The notes beneath the pieces were generated by a model. It did no database searches and was not told the origin of the DNA. It saw only the letters and a list, made by a program, of their open reading frames with translations. Of a DNA stretch of 55,429 nt, positions 30,154 to 38,664 are shown piece after piece; position 1 is the first letter of the stretch, and the number at the start of each line of letters is the position of its first letter. Source of the stretch: an uncultured Prevotella sp. (GTDB lineage Bacteria; Bacteroidota; Bacteroidia; Bacteroidales; Bacteroidaceae); the NCBI GenBank assembly GCA_905234845.1, contig CAJOIW010000018.1, positions 1 to 55,429 on the forward strand. The letters are read 5' to 3'. The position numbers and the translations under genes were made by a program.

Positions 30154-30852
30154 TTATTGGGCGATTACTTTCTTACCGTTTACGATGTAGAGACGGCCAG
30201 GAACAGTCTGACGAATCTTCATACCCTGAATGTTGTAGATGCTCTTCTGAGCAGTCTCTTCGTCGATAACAACACCCTTTACACCAGACTTAGAGCCACC
30301 CTTAACTTGTCCACCTTCAACAGTGAAAGGAACATCAAGAGTTGTCGTCTGTGCGCCATTACCAACAATAGCATAGAGAGCACTGTCGTCATTGTCACTG
30401 AAAATAACATCTTTGAAAGTAAGGCTGTAATCACCGTCAGCAAGCCCTGTTGCATTAAGAATACCAGTCATGAGGTCACCTTCACCTGTTACAGGGGTAG
30501 CTTTATCTGGAACATCCGGAGCCATAGCAAAATAAACATAACCAGTTTCTTCAGACTCATGTGCATTCCACTTTCCCTTGGTAGATGCAGAGGGGAATAT
30601 TGATTTGTTCTGTGCAAAGAACAATCCCTCTTCCTCATCAGAATAACCCAACTTTGCGTCGTTTGCAACGACTTTACCTTCGATAGCAATCAGGTTTTTG
30701 TCAGTTTTGAAAGAAACAGTAAACGGAACGTTAGCAGGATCTGCAGAATCCGAAATGGTCACGGTCAAGTGATTGTTTCCTTGAGCAGAAAACTGTGCCA
30801 TAGCACTAACGCTCATAGCAACAGCAGCAAAGAGTAAAAATACTTTTTTCAT
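30154..30852 (-). CDS. Secreted cohesin-like domain protein with sorting-type C-terminus
   Basis: From the ATG at 30852 the 232-residue product has a signal peptide (MKKVFLLFAAVAMSVSAMA). The mature body has the strand pattern of a cohesin-like beta sandwich: LTVTISDSADPANVPFTVSF, a GDLMTGILNATG segment and DYSLTFKDVIFSDND. The end, IYNIQGMKIRQ then GRLYIVNGKKVIAQ, is the type of C-terminal sorting or surface module also seen on the C10 protease in this window. The cohesin call is by eye from pattern only. The dockerin-like gene follows in the same orientation. Upstream codons before 30852 are rejected because the signal peptide starts here and a promoter lies at 30946. Confidence 0.6.
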   Translation of the reverse strand: MKKVFLLFAAVAMSVSAMAQFSAQGNNHLTVTISDSADPANVPFTVSFKTDKNLIAIEGKVVANDAKLGYSDEEEGLFFAQNKSIFPSASTKGKWNAHESEETGYVYFAMAPDVPDKATPVTGEGDLMTGILNATGLADGDYSLTFKDVIFSDNDDSALYAIVGNGAQTTTLDVPFTVEGGQVKGGSKSGVKGVVIDEETAQKSIYNIQGMKIRQTVPGRLYIVNGKKVIAQ

Positions 30853-30945
30853 AATGATAAATTTTAAATTGTTATTAATATTAATAATGTTAATGTTTAA
30901 TCTGTTTTCCTTTGCGGATTTGACACAATCCTTCAAATTTTGGTA

Positions 30946-30953
30946 CAAAGATA
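30946..30953 (-). promoter_or_regulatory. Promoter -7 box for the cohesin-like/dockerin-like pair
   Basis: The reverse strand reads TATCTTTG, leaving a leader of about 90 nt that is A/T-rich with ATTAAT repeats. Confidence 0.55.
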
Positions 30954-31045
30954 GGCATATTTTTTTAATCACCAAACATTTTTGAGTTTTTTTTTTCAAA
31001 AAAGTGCATTTTTTTTGATTTTTCTCGGAAAAATGGGAAAATCTT

Positions 31046-31190
31046 AGACATAAGGGCAGGGTTTGGAAGACATATTAACATAATTTACCTCTCTTTTTGA
31101 CATTAGAGACACAGAGACAATAATTTCTATTCTTATGTCATTTTGTTAATATGTCTTCCTCCCTCAAAATATGTCTCTGTGTCTCTGTGT
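31046..31190. repeat. Interleaved inverted repeats downstream of htpG
   Basis: Three arm pairs are perfect and interleaved, not nested: GACATAAG (31046-31053)/CTTATGTC (31132-31139); AAGACATATTAACA (31067-31080)/TGTTAATATGTCTT (31144-31157); GAGACACAGAGACA (31106-31119)/TGTCTCTGTGTCTC (31172-31185). They lie in the 345-bp gap between the cohesin-like gene and htpG, which holds nothing else I can identify beyond the promoter at 30946. Confidence 0.85.
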
Positions 31191-31198
31191 CGAAAAAG

Positions 31199-33265
31199 TT
31201 AATCTGTGATGAGGTCGACGGAGCGGGCGAGGAAGCGGTCGAGGGCTTCGCCACGTAGGAGACCGTTCTGCAGGAGCGCCAGGTCGATGAGCTGGTGGAC
31301 GACGGCGTTGTCTTTAGCGTTGTCGGCAATGAGGGTGCGCTTCTTGTCGCGCTGCTCCTGGATCTGTTTCTCGGTCTCGCCGATGGTCTCATCGATGGTC
31401 TTTTTCTCCTCGTCGTTGGCCTTGTCCTTCTGTTGACGCAGGGCGGCAAGACGTGCGTCAAGCCCCTTTATTTCGGAGGAGACAGGAGAGAGGATGGATG
31501 AGAGTTGGGAGTTGAGCGTTGAGCGTTGAGAATTGATGAGCGGATGATCGGCGTTGAGCACGAGGTTATACATGTCGGGCATCTGTCCGTAGAATGCCAT
31601 GCCGCTCTGGTAGCGTGACATGTCTTTCATGCGTCGCATGTACTCACTCTGGGTAATCACGACGGGCCGTGCCTGCTCGCCCATAGGCTGAACCTCTACA
31701 TGGAACTCGGTCTTTTCTATTTTCGGCAGTTGCGAGCGGAAGGTCTCGGTGAGCATCTCGCGCTCGTCGTCGGTAAGCTCAATCTTCCGCTCATCGTCCT
31801 TGTGGATGAGGCGGTCGATGGTGTCGCTGTCGACGCGGACGAAAGAAACTCCCTCTTTGCCGTCAGAGAGTTTCTGCTCGAGCATGGAGGCGAGTGGTGT
31901 GTCGAGCTGTCCGTCGAAGAGCAGTACAGAGTAACCCTTTTCTTTAGCGACCTGGATATAGGTGTACTCGGCTTCGCAGTCATTGGCGTAGAGGTAGACG
32001 AGGCGCTTGTCCTTGTCGGTTTGGTTGTCCTTGATGAGTGTGCGGTATTCCTCGTAGGTAAAGAACTTGCCGTCGGTGTCCTTGAACAGTGCAAAGTCTT
32101 TGGCGCGGTCGTAGAAGTCGTCTTGCGAGAGCATGCCGTAGTGGATGAAGAGCTTGAGGTCGTCCCATTTCTCCTCATACTGCTTGCGGTCTTCCTTGAA
32201 GATGCTGCTGAGCCGGTCGGAGACTTTCTTGGTGATATAGGTAGAGATTTTTTTCACGTTGGCATCGCTTTGCAGATAGGAACGGCTGACGTTGAGGGGT
32301 ATGTCGGGCGAGTCGATGACACCATGGAGCAGGGTGAGGAACTCGGGCACGATGCCTTCCACCTGATCGGTGACGAAGACCTGGTTGCAGTAGAGTTGTA
32401 TCTTTCCTTTCTGCAGGTCGATGTTCGACTGTATGCGCGGGAAGTAGAGGATGCCTGTGAGGTTGAAGGGGTAGTCGACGTTGAGGTGGATCCAGAACAA
32501 TGGCTCGTCGTGCATGGGGTAAAGGGTGCGGTAGAACTGCTTGTAGTCCTCATCCTTGAGTGTTGACGGTGTCTTTGTCCATAGCGGTTCCACATTATTG
32601 ATGATATTATCCTCCTCGGTGTCCTGCATCTTTCCGTCTTTCCACTCCTGCTTTTTGCCGAAGGCGATGGGTACGGGGATGAACTTGCAGTATTTTTGAA
32701 GCAGCGACTCAATCTTGGCTTTCTCGAGAAATTCCTTGCAGTCGTCGTCTATATATATAATAATGTGTGTGCCGCGGTCATCTTTCTCCGTATCCTCGAT
32801 GGTGTATTCGGGCGATCCGTCGCAGCTCCACTTCACGGCTTGCGCGTCGTCGCGGTAGCTGCGGGTGACAATCTCCACCTTCTTGGCCACCATGAATGCC
32901 GAGTAGAACCCGAGGCCGAAGTGGCCAATGATATTGTTGGCATTGTCCTTGTATTTCTCAAGAAAATCGTTTACCCCAGAGAAGGCAATCTGGTTGATGT
33001 ATTTATCGATCTCCTCGGCCGTCATGCCGATGCCTCGGTCGCTGATGGTGAGCGTATTCTCCTTCTCGTCGAGGCTGATGTGGATGGTGAGGTCGCCCAG
33101 CTCGCCCTTGAAGTCACCTTTCTCTTTGAGTGTTTTCAACTTCTGCGTGGCATCTACGGCATTGCTGACCATCTCGCGCAGGAAAATCTCATGATCGCTA
33201 TAGAGAAACTTTTTGATAACGGGGAAGATGTTCTCGGTCGTAACCCCGATGTTACCTTTTTGCAT
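31199..33265 (-). CDS. htpG: Hsp90 chaperone HtpG
   Basis: HtpG is the bacterial Hsp90, an ATP-driven homodimeric chaperone. The N-terminal GHKL ATPase motifs are present: REMVSNAVDATQKL (ATP/Mg Asn), DRGIGMT and GHFGLGFYSAFMV. The middle domain contains the R-S-Y-L-Q-S-D catalytic loop (NVSRSYLQSDANVKK), and the C-terminal dimerisation domain ends near LITD. Around residues 575-597, at the start of the C-terminal domain, the sequence LINSQRSTLNSQLSSIL is encoded by a GTTGAGCGTTGAG tandem motif (31502-31540). It looks like an in-frame minisatellite inserted into an otherwise conserved chaperone. Single-gene unit. Confidence 0.95.
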   Translation of the reverse strand: MQKGNIGVTTENIFPVIKKFLYSDHEIFLREMVSNAVDATQKLKTLKEKGDFKGELGDLTIHISLDEKENTLTISDRGIGMTAEEIDKYINQIAFSGVNDFLEKYKDNANNIIGHFGLGFYSAFMVAKKVEIVTRSYRDDAQAVKWSCDGSPEYTIEDTEKDDRGTHIIIYIDDDCKEFLEKAKIESLLQKYCKFIPVPIAFGKKQEWKDGKMQDTEEDNIINNVEPLWTKTPSTLKDEDYKQFYRTLYPMHDEPLFWIHLNVDYPFNLTGILYFPRIQSNIDLQKGKIQLYCNQVFVTDQVEGIVPEFLTLLHGVIDSPDIPLNVSRSYLQSDANVKKISTYITKKVSDRLSSIFKEDRKQYEEKWDDLKLFIHYGMLSQDDFYDRAKDFALFKDTDGKFFTYEEYRTLIKDNQTDKDKRLVYLYANDCEAEYTYIQVAKEKGYSVLLFDGQLDTPLASMLEQKLSDGKEGVSFVRVDSDTIDRLIHKDDERKIELTDDEREMLTETFRSQLPKIEKTEFHVEVQPMGEQARPVVITQSEYMRRMKDMSRYQSGMAFYGQMPDMYNLVLNADHPLINSQRSTLNSQLSSILSPVSSEIKGLDARLAALRQQKDKANDEEKKTIDETIGETEKQIQEQRDKKRTLIADNAKDNAVVHQLIDLALLQNGLLRGEALDRFLARSVDLITD
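31480..31540. repeat. In-frame AT-rich tandem repeat inside htpG
   Basis: GTTGAGCGTTGAGCGTTGAG and relatives (GAGTTGGGAGTTGAG, GAATTGATGAG) make up about 40 bp in frame, adding Ser/Gln/Asn-rich residues. Confidence 0.7.
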
Positions 33266-33369
33266 ATTATTGTTTGTTTTTTAGATTCCGAAGAGGGTAA
33301 TGCAAAAAGCGTGCCATTTTAAGTGTCTGTTCCTAATAAATGAGGATTGCGGGTTAAAAATGTTCTTTA

Positions 33370-33377
33370 TACCTTTG
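33370..33377 (+). promoter_or_regulatory. Promoter -7 box for the TonB-dependent receptor
   Basis: TACCTTTG followed by GCAG, 26 bp before the ATG at 33404. Confidence 0.65.
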
Positions 33378-33403
33378 CAGCCGAGAAAGAAAAACTGAGT
33401 GTA

Positions 33404-35758
33404 ATGAAAAGAATAGTTCTATTTGTTATAGGTATTTTGGTAACAGTTGCCGCCGTGGCAAATGGCGGAATTGTTGAAATTTCGGATACGTCGCGAGTCT
33501 ATGACCTCGATGAGGTGGTCGTCATCTCGCAACCAAAGGAGGCTTTCCGTCTGCGTCAGCAGCCTGTCAGTTCGACGATGGTCTCTGCCGCCGACATGAA
33601 TCGGCTCGGTGTGCACGACCTGCGCTCGCTGTCGGCCTACGTGCCCTCGTTTGTGATGCCCGACTACGGCTCGCGCTACACCTCTTCAATTTACGTGCGT
33701 GGTATTGGCTCACGAGTGAACAATCCCGCCGTTGCCGTCTATGTCGATGATATCCCGTTGATGACGAAGAGCGTTTTCAACACGCATACCTATGCCGTAG
33801 AGCGTGTCGACGTTCTTCGCGGTCCGCAGGGAACGCTCTACGGTCAGAATACCGAGGGTGGTCTGGTGCGCCTTTATTCGCGCAACCCCATGACCTATCA
33901 GGGCACAGACCTTAACCTTTCCATCGGCACCCGTTTCCATCGGACTGCCGAGGTTGCCCACTACCGGAAACTGACCGACCGCGTGGCGTTCTCGCTTGCC
34001 GGATTCTATGGCGGGCAAAATGGTTTCTTCCGCAATGTCACCACTGGCGACCGTGCCGATCGTTCCGATGAGGTTGGCGGAAAACTGCGGCTTGTGCTCC
34101 GCCCATCAGACCGCCTGGATATCAGTTATGTGGCCGACTACCAATATGTGCGGCAAAACGCTTTTCCCTATGGCCTGCTCAACATGGAGACCGGCCGCAC
34201 GCCTGCACCCGAGAGTAACCGTCAGGGCAACTATCGGCGCAACCTGTTCAACACGGGACTGAGCCTGTCGTGGCACCTCCCGCACGTTGACCTCAACTCG
34301 GCCACGTCGTATCAGTATCTGCGTGACTACATGCTCATGGACATCGATTACACCGCCGGCGACTATATGCACATGACGCAGCGTCAGCGGCAGAACTCCT
34401 TCACGCAGGAGCTCTCGCTGAAGAGCCGTACCGATGGCATCTGGCATTGGACCACAGGTGCCTTCTTCTCTACGCTCGGTCTTGCCACCGACGCGCCAGT
34501 CATCTTCCACGACGAGATGAACCGCTACCTCTCGAAGACCATCACCGACTATGCCTATTACGGGATGCTCAATGCGATGGTAGCCCGCACGGGGATGCCT
34601 GTCGAGACTGTCGCCGACATGATTGCGCGTGCTGGCGGTTGCCGCATCGACATGACCATCGACCCCATTCCTGGCCTGTTCCGCACACCCCAGCAGAATT
34701 TTGGCCTTTACCATGAGTCGAATCTCGACATCACTTCCCGACTCACCGCCACGCTCGGTCTGCGCTACGACTACAGCCATACGGCCATCGACTACGACAC
34801 CCATGCGCGTACGACGTTAGACGAGTCGGTGATGGGTACGAGCGTTCAGGCTTCTATCTTCTCTGCCTTGCGCCGTCATGAGCACGACCACTTCAACCAG
34901 TTGCTGCCCAAGCTGGGACTGACATGGCGAGTGGATCGTCAGGGCAGTAATGTCTATGCCGTTGTCAGTAAAGGCTATCGTGCTGGCGGCTATAACATTC
35001 AGATGTTCAGCGACATACTACAGACCGAGTTGCAAGGCTATGCCCAGACCGCGCGCGGCGACATGGAGATACAGCACGACGATGCCGCCTATGCCGATGT
35101 CCGTGAGGCCATCGCCTATAAGCCTGAGACCTCGTGGAACTATGAGCTTGGCACCCACCTCAATCTTTTCGGGCGTGCCCTTCAGCTCGATCTTTCCACC
35201 TATTACATGCAGGTACGCAACCAGCAACTCTCCGTCATGACCGAGAACTTCGGCTACGGGCGTATGATGGTGAACGCCGGCAAGAGTTTCAGCTGCGGTG
35301 TGGAGGCGGCTCTGCGCGGACAAGCTCTCGGTGACCGTCTTACGTGGGGCGCGACCTATGCCTACACCCATGCACAGTTCAAGGACTACAAGACCGACGA
35401 CGATACCGACTATGCCGATAATTATGTGCCTTACGTGCCGCAGCACGCGTTCTCGGCTATGGCCGACTATCGGATTCCCCTTCGCACGTTCACCATCATC
35501 GTGGGCGCGAATGTCAGCGGACTGGGAAAAATCTACTGGGACGAGGCCAATACCTACGCCCAGAAGTTCTATGCCCTGCTCGGCGCTCATGCCGATGTGG
35601 AGGTGAGCGGCTTGCGCGTGGGTCTCTGGGTGCGTAACCTTACCGACACCCGTTACAATACCTTTGCCGTGCAGAATGCCGCCACGGGCGAACCCCTTAC
35701 CTTTGCCCAGCGTGGCCGTCCCATTCAGGCAGGCATCGACCTCAACATACACTTTTAA
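33404..35758 (+). CDS. TonB-dependent outer-membrane receptor (siderophore/vitamin type)
   Basis: From the ATG at 33404 the 784-residue product has a signal peptide (MKRIVLFVIGILVTVAAVAN), a TonB-box-like DLDEVVVIS, and a plug domain (about residues 35-150, with IYVRGIGSRVNNPAVAVYVD and VERVDVLRGPQGTLYGQNT), then a 22-strand-type barrel closing with a terminal aromatic (IQAGIDLNIHF). It lacks the N-terminal CarboxypepD_reg domain of SusC proteins and has no SusD neighbour, so small-molecule uptake (iron complex or vitamin) is more likely than glycan uptake. No Fur box or cobalamin riboswitch is evident in the short leader. It ends next to a 22-bp array. Confidence 0.88.
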   Translation: MKRIVLFVIGILVTVAAVANGGIVEISDTSRVYDLDEVVVISQPKEAFRLRQQPVSSTMVSAADMNRLGVHDLRSLSAYVPSFVMPDYGSRYTSSIYVRGIGSRVNNPAVAVYVDDIPLMTKSVFNTHTYAVERVDVLRGPQGTLYGQNTEGGLVRLYSRNPMTYQGTDLNLSIGTRFHRTAEVAHYRKLTDRVAFSLAGFYGGQNGFFRNVTTGDRADRSDEVGGKLRLVLRPSDRLDISYVADYQYVRQNAFPYGLLNMETGRTPAPESNRQGNYRRNLFNTGLSLSWHLPHVDLNSATSYQYLRDYMLMDIDYTAGDYMHMTQRQRQNSFTQELSLKSRTDGIWHWTTGAFFSTLGLATDAPVIFHDEMNRYLSKTITDYAYYGMLNAMVARTGMPVETVADMIARAGGCRIDMTIDPIPGLFRTPQQNFGLYHESNLDITSRLTATLGLRYDYSHTAIDYDTHARTTLDESVMGTSVQASIFSALRRHEHDHFNQLLPKLGLTWRVDRQGSNVYAVVSKGYRAGGYNIQMFSDILQTELQGYAQTARGDMEIQHDDAAYADVREAIAYKPETSWNYELGTHLNLFGRALQLDLSTYYMQVRNQQLSVMTENFGYGRMMVNAGKSFSCGVEAALRGQALGDRLTWGATYAYTHAQFKDYKTDDDTDYADNYVPYVPQHAFSAMADYRIPLRTFTIIVGANVSGLGKIYWDEANTYAQKFYALLGAHADVEVSGLRVGLWVRNLTDTRYNTFAVQNAATGEPLTFAQRGRPIQAGIDLNIHF

Positions 35759-35761
35759 CCT

Positions 35762-35871
35762 GCGAAACCTTAGCCTTTGTGATGCGAAAGCTAAGGTTTC
35801 ACAAAGTAATAGTATATATTTTACTCGGTAATATATATACTTTTACCCGGTAATATATATACTATTACTTT
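35762..35871. repeat. 22-bp palindromic array 5 (five units)
   Basis: Blocks start at 35762 (GCGAAACC), 35784 (GCGAAAGC), 35806 (GTAATAGT), 35828 (GTAATATA) and 35850 (GTAATATA), each exactly 22 bp after the last. Pairing is strongest between blocks: GTAATAGTA (first GTAA block) complements TACTATTAC (last block), and AACCTTAGC complements GCTAAGGTT. It begins 3 bp after the receptor stop codon. Confidence 0.88.
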
Positions 35872-35875
35872 ACAT

Positions 35876-35908
35876 AAGACCAGTTCTCATGTTGTGAGGG
35901 CTGGTCTT
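35876..35908. terminator. Terminator between convergent genes
   Basis: AGACCAG pairs with CTGGTCT, with an inner CTCA/TGAG stem, followed by TTTC. Confidence 0.65.
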
Positions 35909-35947
35909 TCGGTCTTTTGAGGCTAAGCGACGGGTTCAGATGGACGG

Positions 35948-36502
35948 TTAGAGTTTACCTTGCTTACGTGCAAGATCCTTCCAGCTGCGATAGTGGGGGC
36001 CCTCGGTCTCGGGGCAGTTCATTTGCATAAAATGGCAGTAAGCCGCGCCGAGGGCATCGGTAGCGTCCATAAACTTGGGCATCTCCTCTTTTTGTAGGTT
36101 GAGCAGGCGTTGCAACATCCCGGCTACCTGTTCCTTCGATGCGCTGCCGTTGCCGGTGATGGCCATCTTGATTTTCAACGGTGCGTATTCGTGTATGGGA
36201 ATGTCGCGTTGCATGGCGGCGGCGATGGCTACGCCCTGGGCGCGTCCGAGCTTGAGCATTGACTGCACGTTTTTCCCGAAGAAGGGTGCTTCGACAGCCA
36301 TCTCGTCGGGCAGATAGGATTCGATGATGCCCGTAACGCGCTCGAAGATATGGCCGAGGCGCAGATAGGGGTCGGTCTGCCGTCGCAGGTCAATGACACC
36401 CATGGCCACCATCTCGGCTTTGTTGCCGACGGCGCGGATTACTCCGTACCCCATGACATTGGTGCCCGGGTCGATGCCGAGGATGATGCGTTCGGCCTTC
36501 AT
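35948..36502 (-). CDS. ruvC: Holliday junction endonuclease RuvC
   Basis: RuvC cleaves Holliday junctions with RuvAB. The four acidic residues of the RNase H-like site are recognisable: D11 (LGIDPGTN), E71 ([10 protein letters not shown]) and the pair in [15 protein letters not shown] near the C-terminus. Size is 184 residues, normal. Its ATG overlaps the stop of the metallo-hydrolase gene by 4 bp, so they form an operon with rsmG and probably the DUF3298 gene upstream. Confidence 0.93.
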   Translation of the reverse strand: MKAERIILGIDPGTNVMGYGVIRAVGNKAEMVAMGVIDLRRQTDPYLRLGHIFERVTGIIESYLPDEMAVEAPFFGKNVQSMLKLGRAQGVAIAAAMQRDIPIHEYAPLKIKMAITGNGSASKEQVAGMLQRLLNLQKEEMPKFMDATDALGAAYCHFMQMNCPETEGPHYRSWKDLARKQGKL

Positions 36503-37134
36503 CGTTCGAGGTAGGGGTTATGGGCGAGTTCTTCGCCAATGGTTGTGGCGGGTCCGTGTCCGGGCAGCACGCTGGTGTCGTCGCCGAGTTGTACGATGCG
36601 TCGCAGACTCTGTATGATCTGCATCATGGAGCCGCCCTTAAAGTCGGTGCGACCGATGCTGCGGCGGAAGAGGGTGTCGCCAGTGAAAAGCAGGTCTTCG
36701 TCTTTCAGATATAGACACACGGAGCCTGGCGAGTGACCAGGGGTCTTAATGACGGTGAGCGTGTGGTTGCCGAAGCTGACGGTGTCGCCAAGAGCGGTGG
36801 GCTCGGGATATTGCCCCTCGAGCTTGATGCCGTAGAAGGTCTCGGCCTGTCGTTCGAGATTACGCATGAGGGAGTGGTCCTCCTCAGCCACCTCAGGCTG
36901 CAGCCCGAAGGCGGCATGGATGAACGCATCGCCGAAGTGATGGTCGAGATGACCATGTGTGGCGATGAGGCGGACGGGCCGGAGGTGTTTCTCCTTGAGA
37001 TAACTCTGAATGTCGTCCTGCTCTTCCGTATAGAAGGCGCCACAGTCGATGATGACGCACTCGTTGGTTTCGTCGCTCAGTACGTAGCAGTTCTCTTGCA
37101 GCATGTTGCAGACAAAGGTTTTACACTGAATCAT
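36499..37134 (-). CDS. MBL-fold metallo-hydrolase (glyoxalase II-like)
   Basis: The zinc-binding motif THGHLDHH (59-66) and later histidines in [12 protein letters not shown] and [14 protein letters not shown] define the metallo-beta-lactamase fold of glyoxalase II-like hydrolases. At 211 residues it lacks the C-terminal helical domain of true GloB, so it is better described as a glyoxalase-II-like thioester hydrolase of unknown substrate. It lies between rsmG (14 bp upstream) and ruvC (4-bp overlap) in a leftward operon. Confidence 0.88.
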   Translation of the reverse strand: MIQCKTFVCNMLQENCYVLSDETNECVIIDCGAFYTEEQDDIQSYLKEKHLRPVRLIATHGHLDHHFGDAFIHAAFGLQPEVAEEDHSLMRNLERQAETFYGIKLEGQYPEPTALGDTVSFGNHTLTVIKTPGHSPGSVCLYLKDEDLLFTGDTLFRRSIGRTDFKGGSMMQIIQSLRRIVQLGDDTSVLPGHGPATTIGEELAHNPYLER

Positions 37135-37137
37135 GTT

Positions 37138-37161
37138 GGTTTATGGCTTTATGGTTTATGG
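37138..37161. repeat. Short AT-rich repeat (GGTTTATGG type)
   Basis: GGTTTATGG, TTTATGG and GGTTTATGG recur in 24 bp across the 3' end of rsmG. A reverse-complement version (ACCATAAAC) is at 27700-27718. Confidence 0.55.
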
Positions 37162-37754
37162 TTGGGGATGAGGATGACATTTTTCTCCTTGAACCACTCT
37201 TCTTCGAAATAGTTGCTGATGGGGATGACTTTGGCAATCTTGCTGAAGAGGCGGAGCTCTTCGGTGAGGTCGCCGCCCTTCAGACAGATAAGGCCGGTGC
37301 GTATGTTCTTGCGTGCGATGCGCATGAGGTCGGGCAGGGGCATGACGGCGCGAGAGACCACATAATCGTATAGTCCTCTTTCCTCCTCTGCACGCAGATG
37401 CACAGCCTCTACATTGTTCAATGCAATGGCGGTGGCTATCTCGGTGGCTACGCGAATCTTCTTTGCCGTAGCATCGATAAGGCGGAAATGGCACTGGGGA
37501 AACATGATGGCCAGAGGAATACCTGGGAATCCGCCGCCAGTGCCGAGGTCGAGGATGGAGCTGGGGGGCGTTTGCTCCAGATATTTGGCGATGGCCAGAG
37601 AGTGGAGCACATGGTGGAGGTAGAGGTTGTCGATGTCTTTGCGTGAGATGACGTTGATTTTGGCGTTCCACTCTTGATACAAGTCGGCCAGTGCGGCAAA
37701 CTGCGTCTGTTGCACATCGGTGAGATTGGGAAAATATTTGAGGATGTGTTGCAT
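37149..37754 (-). CDS. rsmG: 16S rRNA (guanine-N7)-methyltransferase RsmG (GidB)
   Basis: RsmG methylates N7 of G527 in 16S rRNA. The SAM-binding motif is ILDLGTGGGFPGIPLAIMFP (residues 67-86) and DATAKKIRVATEIA follows. The N-terminal LYQEWNAKINVISRKD segment is the family signature. It is 201 residues, normal. It lies 10 bp after the DUF3298 gene and 14 bp before the metallo-hydrolase gene. Its last codons overlap an AT-rich short repeat. Confidence 0.94.
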   Translation of the reverse strand: MQHILKYFPNLTDVQQTQFAALADLYQEWNAKINVISRKDIDNLYLHHVLHSLAIAKYLEQTPPSSILDLGTGGGFPGIPLAIMFPQCHFRLIDATAKKIRVATEIATAIALNNVEAVHLRAEEERGLYDYVVSRAVMPLPDLMRIARKNIRTGLICLKGGDLTEELRLFSKIAKVIPISNYFEEEWFKEKNVILIPNHKP

Positions 37755-37764
37755 GGTGGATAGG

Positions 37765-38571
37765 TTAGAACGTGTCTTGAATCAACCCCTTCAGCGCGCT
37801 CTTGTCGATGTCGAGTCTGATCTCTCCCATGTCGTAAGGGGCTATCTCGGCAGGGTTGTAAATGAATTGTATTTTCTTTTTGAAGAGAATGAAGCTGTCG
37901 GGAATGTAGATGTGGCCGTCGACGAGAACCTGTTTGCTGGCAAGTCCGGCAGCATTTGCGACACTGAATTTCTTGCAGAGTTTCTTCAGGAGTTCTTGCT
38001 GTAGCTTCTGCTCATAGCCGTGTCTGAAGATATCGTCGAGCGTGAGTACTTTTCCCGTCTTGGCATTAATATTGAGTACGATGGTCTGCTGGGTGTGGTG
38101 CGTCCCGCCGCCGAAGAAGTCGATGTCGGCTTCATAGGCGATAATACCCTCACAGGCACTTTGTGTGGAGGTCGTCAGAGTAAATGAGGTGTCGTAAGAG
38201 CTGGCATTCTCCTTATCGTCAAGATAGAGTGGGGTGTAGTCGCGCTTATACTGATCGATGTAGTGGCAGACGAATGAGTCGAGGTACTGCTCTGGAGTAA
38301 GTGCCTTGTTGCTGGTTTCAACGTATCCGGGGGGGAGGATATCCGAGTTGAGAATGGTATGGTTGATAGCCTCAGCCCCTTTGCCTCTGGCTATTTGTAA
38401 GGAGATACTCACACTGCATATCGGTGATATGGTGTCGCCCAGCAACACGTCGTTGGTGTCGACAACCAAAGTATCGAAGTGGAGACCAGTAATATGGACA
38501 GGTTTGGTTTTCTCCTCCATACAAGCGCAGAGAACCAATACAATTGCAGATAGTATGAGCAGCTTTTTCAT
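37765..38571 (-). CDS. DUF3298-domain lipoprotein
   Basis: From the ATG at 38571 the 268-residue product has a lipoprotein signal (LLILSAIVLVLCAC). The mature part matches the DUF4163/DUF3298 architecture: an N-terminal sheet with ISPICSVSISLQIA, the central EGIIAYEADIDFFGGGTH region and the C-terminal DUF3298 segment GKVLTLDDIFRHGYEQKLQQ then IQFIYNPAEIAPYDMGEIRL. This domain is also found in RsiV, which binds lysozyme, but in Bacteroidales the role is unknown. It is probably first in the rsmG-ruvC unit. Its -7 box ends only 4 bp before the ATG. Confidence 0.8.
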   Translation of the reverse strand: MKKLLILSAIVLVLCACMEEKTKPVHITGLHFDTLVVDTNDVLLGDTISPICSVSISLQIARGKGAEAINHTILNSDILPPGYVETSNKALTPEQYLDSFVCHYIDQYKRDYTPLYLDDKENASSYDTSFTLTTSTQSACEGIIAYEADIDFFGGGTHHTQQTIVLNINAKTGKVLTLDDIFRHGYEQKLQQELLKKLCKKFSVANAAGLASKQVLVDGHIYIPDSFILFKKKIQFIYNPAEIAPYDMGEIRLDIDKSALKGLIQDTF

Positions 38572-38575
38572 GCTG

Positions 38576-38583
38576 CAAAAGTA
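38576..38583 (-). promoter_or_regulatory. Promoter -7 box abutting the DUF3298 gene
   Basis: The reverse strand reads TACTTTTG, ending 4 bp before the ATG at 38571. Confidence 0.5.
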
Positions 38584-38625
38584 ATAAAAAATCATCATTC
38601 GTCCCTAATCTTTCATTTTTTTTTG

Positions 38626-38633
38626 TACTTTTG
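38626..38633 (+). promoter_or_regulatory. Promoter -7 box for the HAD gene
   Basis: TACTTTTG followed by GCAGCG, 31 bp before the ATG at 38665. Confidence 0.6.
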
Positions 38634-38664
38634 CAGCGTTTTTCATGGTAAGTGATAAAGAAAA

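Noticed and set aside
33266..33403. Cobalamin riboswitch upstream of the TonB-dependent receptor
   Set aside because: The leader after the promoter is only about 25 nt, too short for a cobalamin aptamer, and no B12-box-like motif is visible.
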